NCBI GenBank assembly: GCA_963693085.1 | Contig: OY856413.1 | Coordinates: 544,134,879 to 544,198,878, forward strand | Source of the DNA: Alisma plantago-aquatica | Taxonomy: Eukaryota; Streptophyta; Magnoliopsida; Alismatales; Alismataceae | Reading direction: 5' to 3' | DNA length: 64,000 bases | Part shown: positions 48,065-59,800 of the stretch, in pieces | How the letters are laid out: each line of letters begins with the position of its first letter | Numbering within the stretch: the stretch's first letter is position 1 | Notes under the pieces: generated by a model | What the model was told of the DNA's origin: nothing | What the model saw: the letters and a program-made list of their open reading frames with translations, nothing else | The model's database searches: none | Program-made: the position numbers and the translations under genes

Positions 48065-48076
48065 AAGGGGAAAAGG
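48065..48076 (+). other. Polypurine tract
   Basis: AAGGGGAAAAGG directly before the 3' LTR (48078), the primer for plus-strand DNA synthesis. The same 22-base context also occurs at 46498-46519. Confidence 0.93.
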
Positions 48077-48077
48077 T

Positions 48078-50888
48078 TGTTATGACCTACTCCATGATTA
48101 ACTAATAAATACCTTGAATTACGTGAAAACATCTCAATTAGTATTGAGTATCATATTAAATATCATGGATAATCAAAATAAGTTAATATGTGAATCAATA
48201 GTTGAGTTTAAATCACCTGAGGCGACTAAGGATGACAATGTTGATTATTTAGTACATTAAGTTGAATCAAGCAATCATAGTTGTAACTAGAGCTTTGATC
48301 CAATAGAATTGTCCATTTAGCATGTTTTGTACTTTGAGGTTATAGAGAATTCCATGCTTGAGAGTTTGCAAGAAAAATCACTCGAAACCGACTTCCGAGT
48401 CAAAAGATATGGACATTTGAGTGTTTTTGGACCTAGTTGCAATTTTCGGTTTTTGCTGGGTAATTTGCAGCCGGCCCCCTCCGCGACCTTGACCCTTATC
48501 CCTTCTTCCCCGATAGAACAGAGTGACCGCTTGAACGGTGGCGCTATCCAGCCCGATAGAAACAGCAGAGGGGATGCGTGCAGGTGATTTTTGGGCGATC
48601 TAGCAAGCAATCGAGCGACGTCCACCTCCCTTCCTCTTTCCTTCCCCTTCCCTTGCTCTACCCGCAACCCCAACCACCAGCTAGGGTGGCGCCCCGGTAG
48701 CTGCGGCAACCAGCAGGACGCCGACCAGCCAAGCAGCAGTTGAGGCCAGCTGCAAGGCGTCGGCCAAGGGGTTTGGGCGAGCTAGCAGCACCAGGCCGCC
48801 GCCCGACTTCGGCTTGGAGCTTTGGGCGCGAAGAGCAGCACCCCATGTCATCGTCACCAGGTCCGGCCAGCAGCTGCAGCTGTGCGAACCAGTGGCTGGG
48901 AGCTCTCCTGGGCGTGGCCAACACCAAGGAACGAAGCCTTAACCTCGGCTAGGAGGTCTAAACAAGAAACCACCGTCAATTAAGCCTGGATCAACACATA
49001 GCTACGGAATCTGGTTGAGCGTGGAGTTCTTGTTGCATCCAGTTCGTGAACAGGAACAGTAGGAAGCTAATCCAAGGTCCAGACAACAAACCAACAGCCC
49101 TAGTTCTTGATTCGGCTTTATTCGAATTCATCTTCAATAAGTGTAAGATATTGTTCCATTGCAACAGGTTTACTTTAGATTTCAGTATGTAAACCGATCG
49201 GCCGAGTTGCATATGATTCGGCCGAGTTTCTATATTAGATTAACAAACAACATTTTGATCGGCTGAATTGGGTATGATTCGGCCGAGTTTCCCTTTATAG
49301 GAAATCAATCAGGGTTTGGATCGGCCGAGTTGCCTAGAGTGGATCGGCCGAGTTGTCAGCCGATCGGCCGAGTTCCCAATTTGGTCGGCCGAGTTCCAGA
49401 AGTGTGAGTAGTAGTTCATTCAGTAATCATTATTTAACTCAATTAAAATGTTTAATTGCTTCTGTATCAGTTAGTATAACTTCTAAACAGTGTAGTACAT
49501 ACAATAGAGTACGTTAGTTTCATTGGAACTTGAATTACTTAATATGATTAGTGAAAATGATGAAATTTTCCTGTATTATAAGTGTTATGTATTTTCTGAT
49601 TTCAAAATAGATGTTTAGCATCGAAAGTGGATAAATGATATTGACACATGTTTAATGATGATAATGAATATATATTTGCTTCATGTATTATTCAGATTAT
49701 GCAATATGCATGAAATGTGATATTCCTGTTTAAATGTTTATTTGTTAATCAGTTAATAGACCTAGGTGCCCTAACACCGTAGAACCCCTAAAAGAAGGTC
49801 TGTTTCTTAGGGGTGAAACTCATGTTGCAACATCATCTGTGCTTGTGTCACGGACAAACGAGGAAAGAGAGACAGTGTCTAACAACAATCGTTCTTGTGT
49901 CACGATGGCACTGGGAAAAAGAAAACTTGGTTATCTAACACCATTCGTGCTTGTGTCACGAAGGTAACCCTGTGAGACCCTCCGCCGGTGTACTCAGGTT
50001 AAAGGAGGAGTCTGGTGCACTCAGAGTAGTGCTTTGAGGCCGTAGAGCCTATGTTTCTGGCCGGAGAGCCAGGGGTCCTGTAGCAGAGCAGGGCTGGCGT
50101 CAGACTTAGTATTTCCCGGGTGTGTCGCTAAGTCTTGTACGGTGGGAACGTAGCATGAACTTGCTGTGGATCTTTATATGCAGAGTACACTGCATATGAT
50201 TAGGGCATAATAAAATAAATATGAGATCATATAGGATCACAGTAAATTTAAAGTATTCGAACTTGTGTGCTATTTCTTTATATCTGATTATCTGTTCAAA
50301 TTATGTGCTATTGCGTGAAATGTGATTATATTCTGCAAATCTGATATGTTATTAGAACTGCCTTGCTTAGTTCTGCATTTATGTTTAATTTCAATTTATA
50401 AACCTGATGAGTTGTTTAGTGATAACTAAGTGAAATGCTATTCACTGAGCGAGTAGGCTCATACCTCTACTCAAAACATTTTTAGGTTATTATCAGCAGC
50501 AGGAAATCTGAAGGATCCTTTCATCCTATCGCTTAGTCTGTAGAAGGTATATGTAGTTAGTAGTTAGAGGTCTCTTAGTCCATTCCCCTCGATCTTCGGG
50601 ACAAGGTGTGAGTGAGAGAGAGAATGTGTACAGAGATGTAAATTAACTGTTATGCTTTATTTTATGTCGGACAATGTAATATGTTGTAGACTCTATTTAT
50701 ATTGCTAGTCAGTTTATTAAAGATGCTTCCGTAGTTTGTTTAGTTTCATTTTACAGCATAAATCATATTTTTCTATTAATATCTTTAAAATGTTTTAAAA
50801 AGTGAAGAGTGGTTGGCTTATGTGTAAATCCCATCCTGTTGCGTCCTAATCTTGTGGTTTGTGGTTAGTGTGAGATTGGGGCGTGACA
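48078..50888 (+). repeat. 3' LTR of the Tekay-like element
   Basis: 2811 bp, collinear with the 5' LTR. The 20-bp excess lies in the CGGCCGAGTT array, where this copy has one additional unit (TTGTCAGCCGATCGGCCGAG). The hairpin cluster is at 49836-49962; here hairpin 1 has a T opposite G and hairpin 2 one mismatch. It is followed by target duplication AACAG. Confidence 0.95.
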
Positions 50889-50893
50889 AACAG

Positions 50894-51307
50894 TTATTGA
50901 GAATCATGCACAATGTTTCTAAATAATAAAGGTGGATCTGTAACATTAACCCTGCAACAATCTAGCAGCACATCAACCATGTTTTTTTGGCATTGGTTCA
51001 TTCATATCAACATCGTCAATCATTTCTTATTTGACATAACTACCACTACTGGCATCTACTAATCTCATACTAGGAATCTCTCCATGCCAGCAACATTCTG
51101 TATATCCCTATACAATCCCATTGCACATGATATGATTTTTTATCATGTCAATAGTGTCAACTTTCAAGTTGTTACTACAATTTGTATAGGGGAAATAGAA
51201 ACTATCTCCATGTTGTTTTCTATGTTCTTTCTACAAATCTTACAAACTAATGGAGACCATTAATAAACTTTGTAGTGCAGTGATTTGGATTAGACATCAT
51301 GATCCAT
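50894..51307 (-). pseudogene. TNP2-type transposase, N-terminal piece of CACTA-2
   Basis: The likely start is ATG at 51307 (MDHDV-stop; CACTA proteins usually begin MD..WM, so the stop probably replaces Trp). It continues SKSLHYKVY and then, after stops, CSNNLKVDTIDMIKNHIM, GYTECCWHGE and DDVDMNEPMPK, the pattern of the transposase-associated domain (..V..HL...GF...Y..W..HGE) that precedes TNP2. This fixes the direction and 5' end of the CACTA-2 gene. It is cut at 50894 by the Tekay-like element and resumes at 41450. Confidence 0.75.
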
Positions 51308-52060
51308 CCATTTTATGATCACATGGCAGATGAGTAGCTCATCAGGTGTTAGTTAATAAGTTAATTTTAGAATAAATTATGTTTGAATTGAGCCCTGATT
51401 GTCGTTAGAATTCACATGGATGAATGTGTACCACCCATCCCATTATTTAGCACTTCGTTTCACTAGTAAATGTATAATGTGTGTTCAATTTCAATAAATT
51501 TTGGCAATACTTCCTCAGAGGTCTCCAAGTACACCGATGTAGATAGGCAAAGACCACCTACATATGTACCTAGAGAACAAAGGGGAAATGTTGTCATAAT
51601 CTATTGAAATCAAGCTCACATTATACACTTACATTATAGGTGACATAATTGCTCAAGAACGGTCCCAATTCAGGGACTATCCAAGGTTTACTCCTAATGA
51701 GTAAATCTTGGATGGGTTTCTAGGCCAAAAACATGGTTTACAAATTAGCGTTTAGAATCAAGGGTTTATAGATTAAAGTTCATAGACTAGCATTCATATA
51801 TTAAAAATTAGAATTTATGGTCTACATATTAGGGTTTGGATTGTTCTCTACAACCTGAGAACATGAAGTTGGAATCACACACATTATTCAAACAAATCCA
51901 ACATAATATTCAAACAAACAAAAAAACCATTTATAAATAGTAATATGCATAGCAAAGAATTTCAAACAAATCAATATGCATTATAGATACGTTTCCATAA
52001 CAATTTGTAAGACATGTTCATTTATGCCTATGTAAATGTGCTGAAAATTGAGTTTTGAAG
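51308..52060. other. CACTA-2 5' upstream region
   Basis: AT-rich with no gene. It has a small hairpin, CCAAGGTTTACTC/GAGTAAATCTTGG with a 5-base loop, near 51679-51709, and several rearranged copies of ATTAGGGTTT, TTTATAG and AGGGTTTATAG phrases (51740-51850). Its place just upstream of the transposase start suggests the promoter lies here, but no specific box stands out. Confidence 0.4.
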
Positions 52061-52510
52061 GAGGGGTGGAGGAGATACCTCAAGAAGAGGCAATGGTGGC
52101 ATTGTCACCACAAGGAGTAGGATCAAGAGGAGGAGCAACACAAGGAGCGGGATCAGGAGGTAGTGGAAGCACCTCACTGAGCAGTAGAAAGAGGAGTTGC
52201 AGAAGAGGTAGCTAGAGGAGGCGATGTCGTCAATGTTGGTGTATGTAGTAAAGATGTCAGTTGGAGGAGGTAGCGGCTAGAGGAGGAGAAGCAGATGGTG
52301 GTTCCAGAGGAGGAGGAGGAATTGAGTAGTGGCACCGGAGGAGGAAGCATTGATTAGCAGAAGACGGATGTCATAGATGTGGTCGAAGGAGGAGCTAGAG
52401 GCATTGGAGTATGATGGGGAAGCAGTAGTGGGGGTGTTTGAGCAGCAGCAGAGGGGCTGGAGTGGTGGCGGCAAAAGAGAAATTGTTGTTCTTAAGAGAG
52501 ATTTCTGATA
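52061..52510. repeat. Purine-rich (GGA/AGG) low-complexity stretch
   Basis: About 450 bp dominated by GAGGAG, GGAGGA and AGGAGC with GCAG and GTGG interruptions, purine on the plus strand. Its reverse complement gives Ser/Leu/Pro-rich short frames that are by-products. It lies in the CACTA-2 5' region, between the subterminal repeats and the transposase start. Confidence 0.7.
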
Positions 52511-52529
52511 GGGAGAGGATAGAGGGGAA

Positions 52530-53120
52530 AGTGGGTTTTCTCATTGAGTTAACTAAAACATACCTTGTCAGTTGTTATAGAAAACAATGATGTAACTTAT
52601 ATTGTCAGTTAAATTGAACAAACTGCCAGAAAAACTTGTGTCTATGTGATACTATATTTTCAATCATCTACGATAAAACTGATGGCTAATGATGCATCTC
52701 AGCAACACCTATGTCATCAGTTTCTTTCATGACAACCGATGAGATAATCCAATTGGGGGGGGGGGATTCCATGTATTGTTTGGTTCATAACCTTTCTCAT
52801 TGGTTACTATCGCAAAACTGACGATGTGGATTCTAAGGGTTATGCTTCTATAGTTTCAATTATTTTACTACAAACTGATGAGATATGGTTTTTGGAGGGA
52901 AGTGAAATCTCTCTCAAAAATTTTCATGAGTTTTTATTTTGTTGGGTGCTCCATGTCGTTAGTTTCTTTATGAACCAACCGATGAGATAAATAATGTGCA
53001 ACCTATGTTTTCTTATCTGGAAAACCATGGTAGTTTTCTTTAAGGAACCAACGAGATATATTACACCATCAGTTTCCCTTGAGAGAAAAATTGACGACAT
53101 AAGTCATCTCTATAGAAGTG
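52530..53120. repeat. CACTA-2 right (5') subterminal and terminal repeats
   Basis: Repeated GTCAGTT, CATCAGTTTC, AACCGATGAG and ACTGACGATG motifs in both orientations, ending at the terminal repeat (53120). These are diverged forms of the motifs at the left end. A run of 11 G at 52757-52767 lies within. Confidence 0.78.
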
Positions 53121-53123
53121 ACG

Positions 53124-53549
53124 ACATTGGCGGGTGCCATGACGATGGTGAATGTGGTAGGAGGAGGTTATTGCCAGAATCATGTTAGGAAACACAGTCA
53201 TTCTAGGATCTGAGCACCATGACCATTTACTACACATGGATGTGGTGGTTTATATTCTTTGACTTGCTTGCAACCTAACCTACGTTAACTCAATCAAGCT
53301 TATCATTAACCCGATTGAGTTGAAAAGGTGAATATTAAGTTATTGTAGCCTTTAGCCCAAACAAAGTAGCTTCAACATCACTTGTGTCTCACCAACCTGA
53401 ATAGCTGGAAAAACCCTAAGGAGTTGGTCCCCAACATAGTCATGTTCTAAAAGACACCTTTAGATCACTAATCCAAGCTCCTATAGAGAATTTGTATCTA
53501 TCCCAGCATGACCCTGGTTGAGGTACCAACTCAATTGGGGTGTCGAACA
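53124..53549. other. Unassigned flank of CACTA-2
   Basis: AT-rich, no recognised feature. It continues the DNA left of 16827. Its last five bases, GAACA (53545-53549), are the probable target duplication of the solo LTR that follows. Confidence 0.35.
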
Positions 53550-55149
53550 TGTAAGGACACTGACTTGGGTTATGAGGTAACCCTATTTTTTTGGCTAAGT
53601 AAGTTGCTTATAACTTTAATATAATCTTCTAAATTGTTTTTCTATCAGGTAACAAACTTATGTTTCAAATTTGGTCCTGTTTGAATAACGTTTGAGCAAT
53701 GTTCTCATGTTTTGGACCAAAAGTGCAATTTACCCAAGTTGAGGGGTTATATTGCGATATGTCACATGTTGAATGTGCCCTATATGTTTTAGAATCATAA
53801 GAGAGAGAATTATGCTAAGTGGTGGCTTGTGTAAAGCCAAAATTCCATGTTTGAACATGTTTGAATAATGCTAGTACCTTGTGTACCAATTTTGGTACAA
53901 ATTGTAATTTACCCAAAATGTAGGGTTGATATGAAAATTACCACATATAGAGTGTCCCTACTTCCTCTATGTATCATTTAGAGGAGAGATAAAGAATGAT
54001 ACACCATGTTTGAATCAATTATGAGTGATGGTACTCTTGGTGATGAAATGACCAAGAAAGGGGTTCATGTGTAACCCTAACTTGAGTTGTATCAAGTTGA
54101 AAAGCTTATATATGAGTGCCTATCGGCCAAGGAGTCATAGGAGTCCCATGTCGTTTTGTGGACTCTTGTAAAATCCCATGATGTGCAAATCACCTAAAGG
54201 AGGTGAAGGGTATCGGTTTACAACTTCCTTAGAAAATTGTATCGGGTTGTGAACAAAGTGGTGATTTTGTTGATATATTTTATTCAAAGGGATAAGTAAT
54301 GGATGAAAATTCATCCATATATTATCCTCAAGAGTTTAGCATGTCAAGATAAATTTTAATTAATGTACACATGTCACCCATTCATGGACACGTGCACCTA
54401 GTAGCTCAAATTGATGACACCTCATTTTCACACTTCTTCATGAACAACAAGTATATATACCCCTTCTTTCACCCTTTCGTGAAATTTTTTCAGATCTTAC
54501 CACCCTCCTTCCCTAAGGTATTGTTGATAGGGTCCATGTATCATGAAGTATTGAATTGGTATCATGCATATGGCCTTGTATATCGTCCATAGCAAGATCA
54601 TATCGGCCAAGTAAGGTGGTATCGGCCAAGAAGGGTGATACCGCCCATAGTGAAGTGTTTTGATCATAAGTGAGTGACATATCGTGCATGGGTGGTGGCA
54701 TATCATGAAAGAGTAGTAGGGTATCGTGAAAGGGTGCTAAATAGCAAGAAGGAGCTCATACTTAACCCTAAGGTGAGGCCATGATCATCTTCAACCTTGG
54801 ATTGAAGCATGATTTTAGGGTTATGATTTTCCTTTTTTTTCTTCTTCACCAATTGCTTATCCATGGTGATTCTTTGCATATAGAGGAGTTTTGAAGTTCA
54901 TATTCAACCTTAGGAACGTGTATCTTTGGAGCTTGGAGCTTTGAAGTTGTTCTTGAGGTGGGTTATATAACTTGAACCCAATTATATTATTATGCACCTT
55001 CAATTTTGTCATACTTGTTGATCTACTTGCAATTTTGATTTCTCTTGAATAATTGATTATCCTTTGATTTCTAAAAGCTTCATGGGACTGTTGTCCATGA
55101 AATATAATAGTAAGAACAAAGGTCTAGAGGTTTATGGTGATGACATCAT

Positions 55150-55740
55150 CAAATGTAAAGTGATATCAGGTTTAAGCACACAAGCAAGCACCTTTAACCT
55201 GATATGGTGATGCACCTACTTCACTAAAATGATATGGATATGATTTTATACCTTCTTGCACGATATGGTGGTATAGTATACACCTCTTGCACTATATGAG
55301 GTCAAAAAAACACCTCAAAAACAATCTTGGGTTAAGCACACACACACCTCTCTACCTGATATGGTGTGAAGAAAGCACACACACACCTCTCTGCCCGATA
55401 TGGTGCAAAGCAAGCACACACACACCTCTCTGCCTGATATGGTGTGAAGAAAGCACACACACCTCTCTGCCCGATATGGTGTGAAGCACACACACACCTC
55501 AAAAGTGATATGGAAGCACAACTACACCTCAAACCCGGTATGGAAGCATACATACACCTCAAGGGTGATATGGTAAGCACACATACACCTCAAACCCGAT
55601 ATGGTAAGAACACATACACCTCAAGGTCGATATGGTAAGCACACATACACCTCTAGGTGATATGGGTAGCAACTATACACCTTTAAACTGATATTGGGTT
55701 AAGAATACACCTTTTGGACGATATGGTGTTGAGCACCTAT
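55150..55740 (+). repeat. Tandem repeat in solo LTR C (GATATGGT and CACACACC)
   Basis: More than ten units of about 30-48 bp with consensus CCCGATATGGTGTGAAGCAC followed by ACACACACCTC. The core (55330-55500) is nearly regular; the edges decay. Related GATATGG and TATCGGCCAAG phrases are spread over 54590-56000. Open frames across it (Thr/Pro- or Cys-rich) are by-products of the repeat. Confidence 0.88.
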
Positions 55741-56824
55741 CTCTAAAATTAGATGGAGGGTAACTCAATACACTAGATGACAAGAGTGGCAAGGTGGTTA
55801 GTACCCTAGTACATGTGATGGCCAATACACTAAAGTAGGGTGTGGCCAATATCTTCAAATGAGGTGAGGATGTTACACCCATGAAGGGTGAAGTTGATAC
55901 ACCATATGAATGGTAAGGTTGATACTTTAATGGGTAAGGGTCTGAGGGATATGATGATGCCTAGATCGACATACACCTAATCCAATACATGTGTTCAACT
56001 TGACATACATGATGCAACCCTATACACCTTGTAAATGTTAAGGAAAGACACTCTTAGGAGTGATGAGTGTAACACCAAGTAATGGTGTGGCTAATACCTT
56101 GATAGGTGAAACACCTAAAGTGGTTGATAATGGTCAACCCTATATCAACAATGCCTTAACCTGAGATGAGTCAATATCACTTGATGATAGTTGGGTAACT
56201 CAAGTGTGTGACTTATGGCCAATACATTACATGATAAATGTGATGGGCTAGTGCATAAAGTATTAGGATGGGAAATACCCTCAAACAAAATAAGTTGATG
56301 AACTTAAGTAAGTTAAAAGTGATGAGGGAAGGGATACACCAAGGCATGATAAATATCACATCCATCACCATAAGGTTGATACACCTTGATGTTCCTTAAA
56401 TCCAATACACATGAATGAGTAACACACAAAGTGTGTCATGTCAATTGTTACATTGATATGTAATGAGATTAATGCACTTTGATAAGTGTAGGCTAACAGG
56501 CCTTGAGAAAAAGGGTTAAGCCAAGTTAATAAAGTATTATGTAATCAATATCCTAGTGAGGATGAGAGAGAAACTCATACTTTGTGTTGATTATCATTTA
56601 ATGATAAATGATGAGAATAAATAAGTATGATTCAATACTTATGATATCAATGTATGCTCCTAGATCTATGGAGCAATGAATTAGGGTTTGAATCAATAAT
56701 ATGAACTTGAAACCCTATTCGGCTATAAAGTTAAACCCTAACACTAATAATGGGAAGGTTGTATTTCTCTTATTGCATAAGCCTTGTAAGGCATGTTAAA
56801 TACTTGTGTGACAAGATGTGTAAT

Positions 56825-59800
56825 TGTAAGGCCCCTAAACTTGCTTGATATGTTGATTAAGATAAGTTAAGTGCTTAAGAATAGATTAGTATTTTGATTA
56901 GCTGAGACAAGCTAATTAGCATAATTTTGTGCCTTAAGAAGGTAGAGGACCTCGTGTTTGCAAATGTGCAAAAGGAATCATTTCAATCGGACCCTCAAGG
57001 CCATAGTTATGGCGTTTATATATTCCTTGGACTATTTATGCAATTTTCCCATTTAATAGGTTATTAACTTTTTCCCTTTCTCACTTATTCCTTATCCTTT
57101 CTTCCCGATAGAACAGAGCAATCGCTCTAGCGGCATCCAGTAGGCCCGATCGGCCGACATAGTTGAGAGATGGAGGGGCGATTTGGGCACGATTTGCTAG
57201 AGCTCCAAGCTCCGATCTGGGTGCCCCCTTCTACCCTTCTCCTTCTTTCCCCTCTCCTTTCCATGCCTAGCCACGACCAGCATCTAGGGCATCGGCCAGC
57301 AGCAGTTGTAGGTGCTGCGCTCGGTAGCGTTATCGACCAATAGAGGATCAGTGACAGCTTTGGGCCATGAAGGTCGAACCAGTGGCGCCAACCTCCCTCC
57401 TTACCTCTATTGCGGTCACCCACCTCCATTGGTGCCCACCTACAAGGGCAGTGCCCATCAAGCAGTAAGCAGTAGCTGCTGCTAGAAGTGACGGCCACAG
57501 GCCCTTTTGGGCACATGCAATAGCTCAATCCACTACCTTGGAGGCCGACCTTGAGGTCCAGACAACAAATCAGCAGTCCTAGTCCTCAATTCAGCCTTAA
57601 CTAAGTTCGTCTTCAACCTGTCATGCATGAGCACCTGCTGGGTGTAGCAAGTTTGTTCCAGGACAAATCCAAAGATAGAAGACAATCCAACAAACGTTGG
57701 AACCGGGACTCTGGACGCATTTCCGGACAAATCCGTACGTTTCGAACCGCGGTGAGTAGAATCTCACTGCCAATCGCACGATTTAACTCCATGAAACAGA
57801 CGATTTCGGACAATTTTGGTTTGGTTTGCGTTATTCACAGATGTCAGTGTTTACTCGGGTGTCGGGCAGTGCGGCACCGCTAGACTCCTAATTTGCACGT
57901 TTAAATTATTAACGCCTGCTCGACACTAATTAGTTGACTGATATGTGTGATGGGATTTAGTGAAATTATACGATCGATCGAACCTAGTGTACTCAATTAA
58001 ATGTTGAAATCAGTAGTGCACAACCAGATAAATGTTCCATAGTAGAATTTGCTCTAAAGCTCTAAAACCCTACCTTTCTTACTTCGTATGTTTAGGATTT
58101 GCTCATTTGATGAAGAAAGGTGCTAGATGGATGAATTCATAGCTTATTCTTGGATTTCTTCTATGTGTAGTTCCATCTTCTCATTAGAGGCAAGTTTTAT
58201 AACTTGCTCCACGTTTATTGCTTACCATAAGCATTCTAGATCATGTTCTTGCTTGAAAATGATGATCCATGCACTACAAAGCTATGCTTGACTTGGATTT
58301 TGATTTTTATAATGTTCCCTATTCTGATTTCAGTTATATATGAACATGTAATCATGTGTATGTTATTCCTAAGGTATGACATGACTTGGATCATGTTGTT
58401 TTGATAACCTATTGTGCTAAGAACCTATCAAACTATGGTCAATTTTAGGGTTTAGAGCTGATTTCTTCTATAAACCATGACCCGGCGATGGTACCATTGC
58501 AACAACCCTATGGTGTTGTATTCATAACAACTAATGGTCGTGATCAAGGGTGTCAAACGATGGTGAAAACTTATCTTCACCCCTTAGGTCAGGTTTTGGA
58601 TCAATTAGAAGTATAATGATCAATCATTAAGTACACCATTGATGTTATCAATCAATGTTGACATTAGCTTAATATTTGATGTTGATTAATGAATATAGTG
58701 TTGATCGAACAACCTATGGTGACTCAATGGTCACTAATGATGGTGGATTAGGTCTCTACAACATATGGTGAGTTAATCATTGTAGTTTTAGCATCAATTA
58801 AGCCTTAGACCAATGGTTTCTTGGGTCACTTGATGCAATGGTCAGACCTATACTGTAATTGATGGTTTTATAATATGAACTTGACCCAATGGTCAAGATC
58901 TATTGTTTATTCCTCCAATAAAGTGGGAATGATCGCTAATGTAATATGTTAGTCCTACTAATGTTATTTATATGGTTTCCTTTATAGGATCAACTTAAGG
59001 GCTTACTTGTTGACAATGGATGGCTTGTTTTAAATGAACAGTCGATCGTGGGTTTTACCCTACTCTCAATCAAACTGTTTTTGTTGTTAATCAAGGGATG
59101 TCTAGGGTTAGATGGTGACTCTTTCTAGAGCACAAATCAAGGACTTCATAGGTGGTTTATCCAAGGTATTTACTTATGTAAACAACCAAAGGTCTTACCT
59201 TTTAAACACCCAATGGTTCTGGGTGGCATTGTGGTATAGTGATACGGGTTGAATGATGATGAAACAAATGGAGGGTTATCCTTAATAAGGTAGCCTTACC
59301 TATTCACTCATATAGTTGAAAGGGATGATAACCATATTGTGTTGATATGTAACCCTAATGAGGTATAGCTTGTTATACCTAGCTTTAATATAACTAAATG
59401 ATGGTAATTGGGTATTAATAGTCCTTGAATGACTAATACAATCATGGATACTTTGTTATTATTGTTGAAACCCTAGTATGCTATAACCTGATGGTTACAC
59501 CTTGATTTATGTGTGGGTTCATACTTGAGAATAGTATGGAATGTGATGGTGATGCTTCACCTTATGCATCCATGATCCAATGGGGATGCCATGAGTTAGG
59601 GTTTGGGTATAAGTGTTGATTAGTAACATTGATATAATTTATCATGTTGAACCTAACTCTAAAGCAATTAGATAAAGATGAGTATTCATGTTTAACATTT
59701 TTATATGATGGAATGATGGTGTAATAACCTCCTTAACATGATCATAATCTTAATGTGTTAGTTGGTGGTTATCATAGCCACATGGTTGATACTTTCTTAT

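Larger units (their letters stand above)
41456..50888 (+). mobile_element. Tekay/Del-like gypsy element with two LTRs and a mostly deleted interior
   Basis: Exact ends: 5-bp duplication AACAG at 41451-41455 and 50889-50893; LTRs 41456-44246 (2791 bp) and 48078-50888 (2811 bp), both TGTTATGACC..GGGGCGTGACA; tRNA-iMet primer site 44251-44262; polypurine tract 48065-48076. The interior is only 3.8 kb and holds no gag, protease or RT, just fragments of RNase H and integrase (46190-46950). The two LTRs are very similar by eye, with scattered single-base differences and one 20-bp length difference, so insertion is fairly recent relative to the host CACTA. It lies in the TNP2 gene. Confidence 0.95.
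16830..53120 (-). mobile_element. CACTA transposon 2, complete but split by nested insertions
   Basis: Left end CACTAGTACATAAATCCC (16830); right end, read inward on the other strand, CACTTCTATAGAGATGAC (53120). Both are flanked by ACG (16827-16829 and 53121-53123), the 3-bp duplication usual for CACTA. The terminal repeats are imperfect, but both sides continue with ATGTC..GTCA and then short GTC(A/G)GTT and ACCGA(C/T)GAG motifs. The coding strand is minus: TNP2 transposase start at 51307, its pieces at 41450-41132 and 19931-19305, and an accessory-protein piece at 19282-19010. Without the two retroelements (19937-41126 and 41456-50888, each with one target-duplication copy) it would be about 5.7 kb. 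All reading frames are broken. Confidence 0.87.

Noticed and set aside
52277..52474. Ser/Leu-rich 65-codon frame on the minus strand
   Set aside because: It is the complement of the GGA-rich tract and has no other support.
55287..55638. Thr/Pro-rich and Cys-rich frames across the tandem repeat
   Set aside because: They are translations of a simple tandem repeat; frames change at unit-length irregularities.
57127..57883. Frames of 65 to 133 codons near the start of solo LTR D
   Set aside because: They overlap each other on both strands in a GC-rich LTR segment related to the non-coding segment at 41850-42310.
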